Below, piece by piece: positions 15,952-24,626 of a stretch of DNA of 64,000 nt. A program made the translations under genes and the position numbers. The notes beneath the pieces are model-generated. The model made no database searches. It saw only the letters and a list, made by a program, of their open reading frames with translations, and was not told the DNA's origin. The stretch covers positions 1 through 64,000 of the forward strand of contig NZ_JAGPXL010000029.1 of assembly GCF_018070565.1 (NCBI RefSeq). Direction: 5' to 3'. Numbering within the stretch: the first letter of the stretch is position 1; each line of letters starts with the position of its first letter. Origin of the DNA: Streptomyces sp. B93 (GTDB taxonomy: Bacteria > Actinomycetota > Actinomycetes > Streptomycetales > Streptomycetaceae).

Positions 15952-16833
15952 ATGGAGCTGCGGCTGCTCGTCACCTTCGAGAAGGTCGCCACCGTCCTGA
16001 GCTTCACCCGGGCCGCCGCCGAGCTGAAGTACGCCCAGTCCAGCGTCACCAGCCAGATCCGCGCCCTGGAATCCTCCCTCGGCACGGAACTGTTCGACCG
16101 CCTCGGCAGCCGCATCCGCCTCACCGAGGCGGGCGAGCGCCTCCTGCCGTACGCCCGCCAGATCCTGGAGCTGGCGGAGGAGGCCCGCACGGCGGTCAGC
16201 AGCGCCGGGGAGCCCGAGGGCACGCTCACCGTCGGCACCATGGAGTCGCTGACCAACCACCGCCTGCCACCCCTCCTCGAACTCTTCCACCACCGCTACC
16301 CCAAGGTCCGCCTCTCCTTCCGTACGACCATCGGCGACGAGACCCGGCAGGCGCTGCACCAGGGCACCTACGACCTCGGCTTCCTGATGGAGGCGGAGAC
16401 CGGGCACCCCGGCCTGGAGACGGAGGTACTGGGACCCGAGCCCCTCGCCCTGGTCGCCGCCCCGGACCACCCCCTGACCGGCCGCCCGCTCACGACCGTC
16501 GACTTGCTTCCCGTGTCGCTGCTGGCCACCGAGCCGGGCTGCGCCTACCGCGACCTCTTCGAGCGGGAGCTGACCGCGCTCGCCCCCGTGACCTTCATGG
16601 AGTTCGGCACCATCGAGGCGACCAAGCGCGCGGCGGCGACCGGCCTGGGCGTCGCGCTGCTGCCCGAGGTGACGGTCGCCGCCGAACTCGCCGAGGGTTC
16701 CCTGGTACGGCTGGACTGGCAGCCGCCCTTCACCCTCTGGACCCAGCTGGCGTGGCGGGCCGGGAAACGGCTTCCGGCGCACGCCCGGCTGTTCCTGGAG
16801 CAGACGCGGAAGCTGCTCGCCGAGCAAGGGTGA
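15952..16833 (+). CDS. LysR family transcriptional regulator
   Basis: 293 residues. An N-terminal helix-turn-helix (SFTRAAAELKYAQSSVTSQIRALES split over about 18-42) precedes a full effector-binding domain with GVALLPEVTVA near the end. It is 7 bases downstream of the PLDc_N gene. Its last 104 bases overlap, tail to tail, the end of the EamA exporter on the other strand. LysR/EamA neighbours often form a regulator-exporter pair, but here they converge, so the link is only suggestive. Confidence 0.85.
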   Translation: MELRLLVTFEKVATVLSFTRAAAELKYAQSSVTSQIRALESSLGTELFDRLGSRIRLTEAGERLLPYARQILELAEEARTAVSSAGEPEGTLTVGTMESLTNHRLPPLLELFHHRYPKVRLSFRTTIGDETRQALHQGTYDLGFLMEAETGHPGLETEVLGPEPLALVAAPDHPLTGRPLTTVDLLPVSLLATEPGCAYRDLFERELTALAPVTFMEFGTIEATKRAAATGLGVALLPEVTVAAELAEGSLVRLDWQPPFTLWTQLAWRAGKRLPAHARLFLEQTRKLLAEQG

Positions 16834-17677
16834 CCTTCAGGCTGGCCAGCACGATCAGCGGCACGCCGAGCGCCTGCACGAACCCGATGTGGTGGCCGTA
16901 GACCGCCCAGTCCATCACCATCGCCACCGCCGGGTAGACGAACGCCAGTACGGCGATCTTCGACGTCGGCAACTGGGCGTAGGCGGCGTACATCAGCACG
17001 TACATCAGCCCGGTGTGCACGACACCCAGCCCCACCAGCCACCCCCAGTCGGCGCCGGTCCCGCTCATCGCCCCGAACGAGGCGAAGGGCAGCAGCAGCG
17101 GGATGCCCACGACGACCTGGACAAGGGCGATCAGATGCGGCCGTACGCCCGTGATCCGCTTGGTGACCAGGGTGGACAGCCCGTACAGCAGCGCGGCGAG
17201 CAGGGCCTGCCCGACACCGGTGAGGTACCCGTCGCCGCTGGTGAAGTCGCCGGGCGTGACGCCCGAGACCAGGATCAGCCCCGCGAAGGCGAGGGCGATC
17301 CACCCCACCTTGGCCGCGGTGAGCCGCTCCCGGAAGAGCAGGGCGCCCAGCAGGACGACGTAGAACGGCTGCGTGTGGTAGACGACCGTCGCCACGGAGA
17401 TCGACGTGTTCTCGTACGACTGGAACAGGAACACCCAGTTGAAGACGATGAACACCCCACCGAGAACGGCGAGTCCGAGGGTGCGCGGCGTGAACCCGTG
17501 CCCGCGCAGCCACCCACGCGCCACGACATAGGCGCCGAGGGCGAGGGCGCCGAACAGCACACGGAAGAAGACGACGTTGAAGGGGGACGCCCCCGACTCG
17601 ACGACGAAGACGCCGAGCGTGCCGGAGAGGACCATCGCGGCCGCGAGTTGGGCGGTGCCCTTGCTCTCTGAGGTCAT
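16730..17677 (-). CDS. EamA/DMT superfamily transporter
   Basis: 315 residues with ten predicted transmembrane helices in two EamA repeats (about 8-145 and 155-295), for example FNVVFFRVLFGALALGAYVV and VGWIALAFAGLILVSGVT in the first half. The C-terminal 30 residues are Ala/Pro-rich and hydrophilic and are read over the end of the convergent LysR gene. The family exports amino acids or other metabolites; the substrate is not evident. Confidence 0.85.
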   Translation of the reverse strand: MTSESKGTAQLAAAMVLSGTLGVFVVESGASPFNVVFFRVLFGALALGAYVVARGWLRGHGFTPRTLGLAVLGGVFIVFNWVFLFQSYENTSISVATVVYHTQPFYVVLLGALLFRERLTAAKVGWIALAFAGLILVSGVTPGDFTSGDGYLTGVGQALLAALLYGLSTLVTKRITGVRPHLIALVQVVVGIPLLLPFASFGAMSGTGADWGWLVGLGVVHTGLMYVLMYAAYAQLPTSKIAVLAFVYPAVAMVMDWAVYGHHIGFVQALGVPLIVLASLKVTLARRAASASAPGTAGRAPEAVSRPATPAGSRG

Positions 17678-17734
17678 GCCCAGGACGCTACGGAAAGCCG
17701 ACCCGCACGGCCACGCGCCAGTGGGGCGTCCTGG

Positions 17735-17941
17735 CTATGGGGCCATCGGCGGGGCCGATATGAAGGCTGTCCAGGCGGCGCGGGATATGTGGAGGACGGG
17801 GCCGTCAGGGGTTGTCTTGCTGTCGCGGACGGGGACGACGGGGCCGTCGAACGCGGGAGCCGCTTCTACGCAGTTGCCGCCGTTGTCGCCGCTGTAGCTG
17901 CTCCTGATCCATGTCGCCGCGTCCAGCGGATGCCTGTCCAT
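17735..17941 (-). CDS. DUF397 domain protein
   Basis: 68 residues: TWIRSSYSGDNGGNCVEAA followed by VPVRDSKTTPDGPVLHISRAAWTAF, the standard DUF397 sequence. Such small proteins almost always pair with an XRE/DUF5753 regulator, as here, and are thought to act as its partner in Streptomyces development-type switches (family knowledge). Its ATG lies inside the coding sequence of the upstream XRE gene, with an unusually long 137-base overlap in another frame. Confidence 0.87.
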   Translation of the reverse strand: MDRHPLDAATWIRSSYSGDNGGNCVEAAPAFDGPVVPVRDSKTTPDGPVLHISRAAWTAFISAPPMAP

Positions 17942-18740
17942 GATGCTCGTAGCCTTCCCTCGCGTCGCTGATCAGAGCGGCCGATCGAAGGGCTGACGGA
18001 GCGTCTGCCCTGAGCACATCATAGGTCTGGCTGTGCCGGGCGAAGACGGCCGGATCGTCACTGAAGTGACCCCGGTCCAGTGACTCCGAGTAGACCCACT
18101 CGTGCCCGTCGGACAGCCGGATCAGGGACATGGAGGTGTTGGGCCGGAGCAGTCCGGGATGGTTCGCCGGGGCCACCTGGAGGTGGATGTTGGGACGCTC
18201 GGCAACGCGCAGCAGGTGCGTGCACTGCTCTCTCATCACGGCGGGGCCGCCCACCACGTTGCGCAGGCAGCTCTCGTCGAGGACGACGGCGTAGAAGGGC
18301 CCGTCGTCCGTGAGGAAGCGCGCCTGCCTGCTCAGACGTGCCCTGAGGAGTTCCTCGGCCTCATGAGCCGGCCGCGCGCGGGAGAACAGCGCACGTGCGT
18401 ACGCCTCCGTCTGCAACAGCCCCGGCACCACGTGGATCTGGTACTCCCGTAGCGCGACCGCCTCCCGCTCCATCTCGGCCCGGCGACGGAACCAGTCCGG
18501 ATGCTCGACCTGGGGATACCAGTCCACCTTTCCCCACAGCCGCACCAACACCCCACCCGCGCCCAGCACTTCGTCGCACTTCTTCGCGAACGTGTCCTGC
18601 GGCACCCGCGTCCCCGCCTCCACCCTCGCGACGTAGGACCGATCGCACGGGATCTGCCGGGCCAGCGCCTCCTGGGTGAGGCACGCGGACTCACGGAAGT
18701 GCCGCAGCAACTCCCCGAAGATCTCGGCATGACTGCTCAC
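17805..18740 (-). CDS. XRE regulator with DUF5753 domain
   Basis: 311 residues from a GTG at 18740. The XRE helix-turn-helix (about 8-62, CLTQEALARQIPCDRSYVARVEAGTR in overlapping blocks) is followed by the DUF5753 region (VPGLLQTEAYARALF and a C-terminal SLDRGHFSDDPAVFARHSQTYDVLR). The family core ends near ISDAREGYEHH (about residue 272). The last 40 residues are Arg/Gln-rich and are an out-of-frame reading of the DUF397 gene, so the native stop was probably lost. Typically paired with DUF397 and with anti-sigma-like ATP-binding proteins; none of the latter is seen here. Confidence 0.85.
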   Translation of the reverse strand: MSSHAEIFGELLRHFRESACLTQEALARQIPCDRSYVARVEAGTRVPQDTFAKKCDEVLGAGGVLVRLWGKVDWYPQVEHPDWFRRRAEMEREAVALREYQIHVVPGLLQTEAYARALFSRARPAHEAEELLRARLSRQARFLTDDGPFYAVVLDESCLRNVVGGPAVMREQCTHLLRVAERPNIHLQVAPANHPGLLRPNTSMSLIRLSDGHEWVYSESLDRGHFSDDPAVFARHSQTYDVLRADAPSALRSAALISDAREGYEHHGQASAGRGDMDQEQLQRRQRRQLRRSGSRVRRPRRPRPRQQDNP

Positions 18741-18848
18741 GGTCCCGCCCCCCTCTGTGACAACGCCCCGGTGTCACGCGCCACGCATTGAATCCGACCG
18801 TTCCCCTGAGCGACGCTCAGTACACCCAGCGTGACGAAAGGTGCGGCA

Positions 18849-19277
18849 ATGAAACGGGGAACGCTCGTCTACGACCCCCAAACGCGCAAGGTCGGCGAAT
18901 TCCAGGCCCGACTCGGACCGTACGCCCTACTGCGCCCCGTCGGCGGCGGCCGCGAGTGGGAGGCGGACCCGGCACGGATCAGGGCGGCCACCCCGGAGGA
19001 ACGGCTCAGCGCGGGCGTCAGGGCGGCCAACGAGCGCTCGACCGGGCGCCGTGTCTTCCGGTACGTGCCGTACTCCATCGTCCAGGACGCCTCCGCCCAA
19101 CCGGAGTACGAGGCACGGTGCGTGTCCGGCGACGACGAGGACTGCGGAGCCCGCTCGGGCCCGTGCACGCACCCGACGGAGGTCGAGGAGTGGCAACGCC
19201 GGCACACCCAGGAGACCCGGCACACCCGCTACCGCCGCAGCTTCGCGGACTACGCGGTACTGGAGAGACAGCAGTAG
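18849..19277 (+). CDS. Fusion of a small Streptomyces-specific domain with DUF7848
   Basis: 142 residues from the ATG at 18849 (GAAAGGTG just upstream; a GTG at 18831 is an alternative). Residues about 1-63 (MKRGTLVYDPQTRKVGEFQ.. to SAGVRAANERS) resemble a separate small protein found near XRE/DUF397 genes. Residues about 70-142 (FRYVPYSIVQD, EYEARCVSGDDEDCGA, TEVEEWQRRHTQETRHTRYRR) match DUF7848. From memory these are usually two adjacent genes; here they form one continuous frame, which looks like a natural fusion. Function unknown. Confidence 0.72.
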   Translation: MKRGTLVYDPQTRKVGEFQARLGPYALLRPVGGGREWEADPARIRAATPEERLSAGVRAANERSTGRRVFRYVPYSIVQDASAQPEYEARCVSGDDEDCGARSGPCTHPTEVEEWQRRHTQETRHTRYRRSFADYAVLERQQ

Positions 19278-19286
19278 GGACACATA

Positions 19287-20264
19287 CCGCCCGCTGCCTT
19301 GGTTGCCGTCGGGGCCGCCCGCTTCTTTGCCAGTGTCGTCCGCCGGTTCGCCCGTCGCGTCGTCCGTGGGGGGGTGGGTCCGTTTGCTCCTGGGGTTGCT
19401 CCTCGGGGGCGGGTGGGGTCACCGTCAACGTGATCGGGGTGTTGGGTGGGACCTCCGTGCCGGGGGGCGGGGTTTAGGTGAGGACCGTGTTGGGGGCCGT
19501 GGTGTCGGAGGGCTGTTCGGTCGTCGTGACCTGGCGGCCCTGTGCTGCCAGGGACGCTGTCGCCTCGTCCGCGGGCCGCCCCTGGCCGTCCGGGACCGTC
19601 ACCAATGACTCGGTTGGGTCGACAGACGGGGTGCCGCGGTCCGGTGCCTCCGGCAGGACCTCGTCGGTGGTGCCGTCGGAGCCCGCCTCGCGGGCCAGGC
19701 CGGTGTCGGGTTCCTCGACGTCGACGAGTTGGTAGACCTCGACGGGCTTGGTGGCCGGCGCCGGTTTCACCTTGGCGACGCGCTTCTCGTCGTACGACGA
19801 CCACTTCTTGTTGCGGTCGTCGAACTTGACGTCGGCGTCCCCGATGTCGTGGTCGAACGCCTTCAACGGGTTGCCGCAGCTGCACTGGACGGCCGGTGCG
19901 CCGAACTGGTCCACCAGGATGGCGATGCCCGCCTCCAGCAACGCGTCGAAGGGGTCGGCCTTGCCCTTCTTGAAGTCGTGGTTCTTGACAGGGTGTCGGC
20001 GCGCAGCAGCACGGGCGTCAGTTTCCGCGCGTACCCGTCGATCTCGTCGACCCCGCCGAGCCCTTTCACATCAGCCCACTCCTCGGCTTTGCGCCGGTTG
20101 CGCGGGTCCTGGAGGAAGTCGACAAGCCCCGCCCTGTCGCAGTGCCCGGCGTCCCTGGGCCCCCCGTACAGGCCCGGGTCGCTGCCGGCCAGGACCCCGC
20201 CGAGGCCGGACAGCGCCGCCGACACGGCGATGTCACGGGCGCTCCCCTCCGCGCCCGCGGTCAC
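19287..20264 (-). pseudogene. DUF6777-PASTA protein, broken by frameshifts and a nonsense codon
   Basis: Coding remnants run right to left. A GTG-started segment 20264-19988 carries GSDPGLYGG, a DUF6777 hallmark, through TPVLLRADT. One base appears lost near 19985-19990, because the continuation KNHDFKKGKADPFDALLEAG is in the next frame. That frame holds the core (ILVDQFGAPAVQCSCGNPL) and a PASTA domain starting VTVPDGQGRPADEATASLA. TAA at 19476-19474 interrupts the PASTA domain where Q is expected (VLT-stop-TPPPGTEVPPN), and in-frame PITLTVTPPAP follows it. An extra C in a C7 run (19368-19374) shifts the acidic tail. The N-terminal signal or membrane anchor is also missing. Sequencing error could explain one lesion but hardly all. 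Confidence 0.72.
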
Positions 20265-20378
20265 GCCAGTCTGGGCGCGGCGCGGGGCCGCACATCATGG
20301 TCCGCACGGGACCGGCGACGGTCCGGTTCCGTGCGCGCACGGATGACGGCGGCGTCGGCCCGTGGTGACGATGGGGGC

Positions 20379-20640
20379 ATGCCGCGCACCGTGCTGATCG
20401 TCGACGACGACCCGCCGCCGGACGCCGTGCTGCTGGACGTCGGTCTGAGCGGTGAGGACAGGGTCGGGCGCGGGGTCGCGGACGGGTTCGCCGTCTGTCG
20501 GGCCCTGTGCCTGGCGGCGCCCGGCACGGCCGTGGTGCTGTGCTCCGCGCGGGAGGTCGAGTCGTACGGGGTGCGGGTGGCCCGGTCCCCGGCGGTGGGG
20601 TTCCTCGGCAAGGAGCGGCTGCCGGTGGCGGCGAATGCGA
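20379..20640 (+). pseudogene. Response-regulator receiver domain remnant
   Basis: From the ATG at 20379 the frame gives PRTVLIVDDD, the acidic pocket of a receiver domain, then jumps straight to PDAVLLDVGL with the phospho-acceptor Asp. About 35 residues that normally separate them are absent. After LSGED there are seven extra residues (RVGRGVA) before DGFAVCRALC, and then VVLCSAREVESYG and VARSPAVGFLGKERL, the end of a receiver. Beyond 20640 the frame has no homology and runs into the ATPase gene without a stop. The internal deletion should abolish folding, hence pseudogene. Up to 20959 nothing further was recognised. Confidence 0.65.
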
Positions 20641-20959
20641 CGGCGGTGCGCCGGGGGGACGGGCCCGGTGCCGCCGGGGCGTCGGCCGGTGCTCGCCGGG
20701 GTCCGGACAGCGGCGCGGGCACCTTGGTGCGGATCTCCCGGCGAACGGCGTCTTCCACCACCGCCTCACCCCTGGCGTGGCCCCTCGACGGCGGCGCACC
20801 GTGCGTCACCGCCCCCGCAGCGCCCTCGCGGTACGCGATGGGGGCGACTCCTGTACGCGTTCCGAGCGCCCCCGGCTCCGTAACACAACGGACACCACGC
20901 GGCCTGTTCCGGATCAACCCCCCCTTCATAAACTGGTGTTGGTGGAGGGGGAAACAAGG

Positions 20960-23071
20960 GTGGGCAGACGGCTGCACGGGCGCGGGGCACTGTTCGACGC
21001 GGAACCGGCCGGTCTTGCCCCGCGGCTGGTCGGCCTGCGCCCGCACCGGCATCGCGCCACGACGGTCGAGCATCCGAAGGAGCTGCCGTTCGTCGTGCTG
21101 ACCGGCGCGCGCGGGCTCGGCAAGAGCACGGTCCTCGGGGAGTTACGGGACGCCTACAAGGGGCACACCCCGACCGCGCTCGTCGACTGTGCGGGACCGC
21201 AGTTCGCGCGGGCTCCCCTCGGTCGGCCGGAGGAGTCCTGGTCGCCGCTGTCGCAGGCGCTGCTGGAGGCCGCCGAGCAGCTGGCGGAGCCGGTCACCGG
21301 GGCGGGGCGGATCCAGTTCCCGAGGCTGATGGCGGGGCTGGTGGCGGTGGCGGCGAGCGGCTGGGCCGACACCGACTCGGAGCGCATCCGCAGCGAGGTG
21401 GAGCGGATCCTGCTGCTGAACGAGAGCGGTTCGTGGATCTCCGGGGTGGCGGGGCGCTGGGCCGGGCGGGTGGCCGCCAACGTGGTCGCCGCGGCCACCA
21501 GCACCGCGGGGCCGTTGCTGTCGGCGGCGGTGGAGGCGACCCTCGACTCGATCTCGGAGGGCTTCGGCAACCGGCGCCACCAGCGGGCGGCGCTGTGGTA
21601 CCGCGACTATCCGAACGCGGGCGGGCACGCGCGCCGTGGGCTGATGCTGCTGTCCGGGCACTTCCGTGCGGGCGGCGCCTCGCGCGAGCACGCCGAGCGG
21701 TATCTGGTGCGGGCGCTCCTCGCCGACCTGGGGGATGCCTACACGGGGGTGCTGCCGCGGATGCAGCGCATCGGACGGCCGTTGGTCCTGGTGGACAACG
21801 CGCAGGTGGCGCCGGGCCCGGGGCTGGTCGACGCGGTGCTGCGGGACCGGGCGGAGGGCCACACCGACCAGGTGGTGTTCCTCGCCGGGCTGCGCGGCGA
21901 CGGCCGGACCAGCGCGCTGCGGGCGGCCGTACGGCGGGAGTTGCCGGAGGTGGCGCGGCGCAGCGGCTGGGCGCCGGACCCGGCCGCGCCGTCGTCGCGG
22001 GCGCTGTTGGTGGCGCTGTCGCCGCTGTCGCCGGAGGACACCCTGCACATCGTGGGCGCGGTGTGCGGGGAGCTGGCGGTGCCGCCGCAGCTGCCGCACG
22101 CCATGCACCGGCTGACCGGCGGGAATCCGCTGGGCGTCGAGGTGCTGGCGGAGTCCGCGGCGCAGCATCCGGACGACGCGGGTTCGCTGGGCACGCTGGT
22201 CACGGCTCCGGTGCGGCTGCGGGAGCACGGCGAGCCCGAGCCCGCCTACCGGGAACTGCTGGACCGGCTGGTGCCCGCCGACCGCCTCGACGAGCTGACG
22301 GTGCTGGCCGCCGCCCACGACCACGACTCGGCGTGCGCGCTGGCCGCCGCGCTGCTGCCGGACGACTTCGGTCCGGCGGACGTACGGTCGTTGGGGACGC
22401 TGCTCGCGGCGGAAGGGCTGCCGGTGGTGCCGGGGCAGTTCGTGGGCAGCGCGTTCGTGCGCACCCTGCTGCTGCTCCGGCTGCACCACCGCGATTCCGA
22501 CCACCGCCGCTGGCGGGCGGCGCACGAGACGCTGATACGGCACTACGACGGTACCGGCGAGGACCACGCCCGCTACCGCCTCTACCACCAGCTCGCCCTG
22601 GGGACCGCCGACCCGGCGGTGGCGCACCTGCGGGACACGTTCCCGCACCTGGACACCCGCGTCTGGCTGGACACCCTGTGCTTTGTGGCGTCCGCGCCCT
22701 ACTTCCACGCCCATGACGCCGAGGGCCGTGACCACGAGCGGCCGGTGGACCGGCGTACGGCCGTCGCGCTGGGCCGTACGGACGCCGGACACCCGGTGCC
22801 GGACGGTGCGGACACCGCGCTGCACCTGCGGATACGGCGGCTGCTGCACGCCGTGTGGCAGCTGACCGATCCGCTGGTGCTGCCGGAGGAGCGGGTGGCC
22901 GACCGGCTGCGGTTCGAACTGGAGCAGCTGTCCAATCTGCGGCCCGCGGGCAACGCCCTGCTGTGGCGGGCCTCGCGGGACTGGCCGGCGAGCGCCCTCG
23001 CCGGGCGGCCCCTGTGCGCGTCGGACGACGCCGACGCCGATGCCGACGACGACCGGGACGGAGGCGGCTGA
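20960..23071 (+). CDS. STAND-like P-loop ATPase
   Basis: 703 residues from a GTG at 20960, chosen because GGAGGGGG lies about 9 bases upstream; in-frame GTG at 20942 is an alternative. Walker A is GARGLGKST (49-57). A Walker B-like LVLVDNAQ sits near 275-282, and the GGNPLGVEVLAE motif near 387 is typical of STAND/AAA ATPases. The C-terminal third is helical without recognised repeats and ends in a D/A-rich tail. There is no DNA-binding, protease or TIR domain. Its stop overlaps the next start (TGATG), so it should be made together with the ligand-binding protein. Role unknown; signalling or defence is possible but unproven. Confidence 0.7.
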   Translation: MGRRLHGRGALFDAEPAGLAPRLVGLRPHRHRATTVEHPKELPFVVLTGARGLGKSTVLGELRDAYKGHTPTALVDCAGPQFARAPLGRPEESWSPLSQALLEAAEQLAEPVTGAGRIQFPRLMAGLVAVAASGWADTDSERIRSEVERILLLNESGSWISGVAGRWAGRVAANVVAAATSTAGPLLSAAVEATLDSISEGFGNRRHQRAALWYRDYPNAGGHARRGLMLLSGHFRAGGASREHAERYLVRALLADLGDAYTGVLPRMQRIGRPLVLVDNAQVAPGPGLVDAVLRDRAEGHTDQVVFLAGLRGDGRTSALRAAVRRELPEVARRSGWAPDPAAPSSRALLVALSPLSPEDTLHIVGAVCGELAVPPQLPHAMHRLTGGNPLGVEVLAESAAQHPDDAGSLGTLVTAPVRLREHGEPEPAYRELLDRLVPADRLDELTVLAAAHDHDSACALAAALLPDDFGPADVRSLGTLLAAEGLPVVPGQFVGSAFVRTLLLLRLHHRDSDHRRWRAAHETLIRHYDGTGEDHARYRLYHQLALGTADPAVAHLRDTFPHLDTRVWLDTLCFVASAPYFHAHDAEGRDHERPVDRRTAVALGRTDAGHPVPDGADTALHLRIRRLLHAVWQLTDPLVLPEERVADRLRFELEQLSNLRPAGNALLWRASRDWPASALAGRPLCASDDADADADDDRDGGG

Positions 23072-24615
23072 TGGCCCGACTGGGGGAGCGGCTGCGCGAG
23101 GGCGTGTGGGAGATCCCGCTGCGCCGTTATCTGGCGCTGTTGCTGTCGGTGGCGCTGGTGGTGGGGGTCGGTTTCGCGGTGCGGGCGCTGACCGCGGAGG
23201 ACCGCTCCTGCGCCCCCGGTGTCGTACGGCCGGAGGGCAGTGACGAGTGCGTGGGCGTGTCGGCGACCGCCTACGACTTCGGGCGACCGCTGCTCGGGGA
23301 CACCATCCGGGCGATCGACCGGGAGAACCGCTCGCTGAAGCCGGGGAGTTATGTGACGGTCGCGATGCTGGCGCCGTTCACGGCGTCCGACCGGGACAAC
23401 CTGCACGACACCCTGCACGAGTTGCAGGGGGCGTACCTGGCGCAGTACCGGGCCAACCACGAGTCCAACGGGCAGACCCCGCAGATCCGGCTGGTGCTGG
23501 CCAACCCGGGCGCGGACGGTTCGCACTGGCCGCACACGGTCGGGCAGTTGGTGGGGATGACGGGCGACCCGGACCGGCTGCGGGCGGTGACCGGGGTGGG
23601 GTCGAGCACGGAGAACAACAAGCGGGCGGTCGCGGAGCTGACGCGGCTGGGCATCCCGGTGGTGGGCAGTTCGATCACCGCCGACGACCTCGCCAACGAC
23701 CAGGACGGCGTGGACCCGTTCCCGGGGCTGGCCAGGGTCTCTCCCACGAACACGGACGAGGCGCGGGCGCTGGCCTCCTTCGCCAAGGTGAAGGCGGGGC
23801 GGGCGCTGCTGGTGTACGACAAGCCGGGCGACCCGTACACGACGACGTTGCAGCGGTCGTTCGCGCGGCTGCTGGAGGGTTCCCCGTACGAGCCGCAGCC
23901 GTTCACGCCGCCGGACGACCGCAGTCAGGAGGGGACGACCGCCAACACGTTCCGGCAGATCACCCACCTGGTGTGCGACACGGCCAAGGAGACGGACACG
24001 ATCCTGTTCGCGGGGCGCCACACGCAGTTGCGGCAGTTCATCAACGCGCTCGGCGGGCGCGGCTGCCAGGACCGCGGGTTCACCGTGCTCACCGGCGACG
24101 AGGCCTCCTACCTCACCGGCGACAGGGATCTCGACCGGAACGCCCTCAAGCGGAAGCTGTCGGTGCGCTACACGGCGCTGGCGCATCCGGACGCCTGGGA
24201 GCACGACCCGGCGCGGACCGGCGGTTCGGTGCGGGACGCGCGGGAGCTGGAGCGGCTGGTGACGAACGGGGAGCGGGCGCCCGTCGGGCCGATCGGTCCG
24301 GTCGCGCTGGAGGACGGCCAGCTGATCATCGCGTACGACGCGATGCGGCTGGCCGTGCACGGCATCCGCCAGGCGACCCCGGAGGGCCGGACCGATCCGC
24401 CGCTGGCCGACGTGGGCCTCCAGTGGCCCCAGGTGAAGGGTTCGTCGCTGCGGGTCGACGGGGCGAGCGGCTGGATCTGCCTGGATGTGCACGGCAACCC
24501 GTACGACAAGGCCGTACCGATCGTGGAGCTGACGTCGGAGGGGCGGGCGCGGTTCGTGCAGATCGCCTGGCCGGAGGGGAAGCCGCCGGGTGAGGAGTGC
24601 CTGCCGCCGCCGTGA
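23071..24615 (+). CDS. Membrane-anchored type 1 periplasmic-binding-fold protein
   Basis: 514 residues; the ATG at 23071 overlaps the ATPase stop by one base. A cytoplasmic N-terminus (MARLGERLREGVWEIPLRRY) leads into one transmembrane helix (about 20-38) with no lipobox. The large extracellular part resembles branched-chain amino-acid-type (Leu/Ile/Val) binding proteins: YVTVAMLAPF, VTGVGSSTENNKRAVAEL, PVVGSSITADDL, GLARVSPTNTDEARAL, ALLVYDKPGDPYTTTL. No ABC permease or importer ATPase is adjacent, so it is more likely a receptor partner of the coupled STAND-like ATPase than a transporter component. Ligand unknown. Confidence 0.75.
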   Translation: MARLGERLREGVWEIPLRRYLALLLSVALVVGVGFAVRALTAEDRSCAPGVVRPEGSDECVGVSATAYDFGRPLLGDTIRAIDRENRSLKPGSYVTVAMLAPFTASDRDNLHDTLHELQGAYLAQYRANHESNGQTPQIRLVLANPGADGSHWPHTVGQLVGMTGDPDRLRAVTGVGSSTENNKRAVAELTRLGIPVVGSSITADDLANDQDGVDPFPGLARVSPTNTDEARALASFAKVKAGRALLVYDKPGDPYTTTLQRSFARLLEGSPYEPQPFTPPDDRSQEGTTANTFRQITHLVCDTAKETDTILFAGRHTQLRQFINALGGRGCQDRGFTVLTGDEASYLTGDRDLDRNALKRKLSVRYTALAHPDAWEHDPARTGGSVRDARELERLVTNGERAPVGPIGPVALEDGQLIIAYDAMRLAVHGIRQATPEGRTDPPLADVGLQWPQVKGSSLRVDGASGWICLDVHGNPYDKAVPIVELTSEGRARFVQIAWPEGKPPGEECLPPP

Positions 24616-24626
24616 GGCTCCGTGCG

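Noticed and set aside
14249..16000. 583-codon plus-strand frame over the UbiD-like gene and beyond
   Set aside because: Antisense shadow with Arg/His/Leu bias; real genes on both strands explain the region.
19250..19885. 211-codon minus-strand frame over the DUF6777 remnant
   Set aside because: A third reading frame of the pseudogene, rich in Arg and Gly; the DUF6777 and PASTA signatures are in the other frames.
23071..24615. Ordinary ABC importer substrate-binding lipoprotein
   Set aside because: There is no lipobox, the N-terminus is a membrane anchor with a cytoplasmic arm, and no permease or importer ATPase gene is adjacent.
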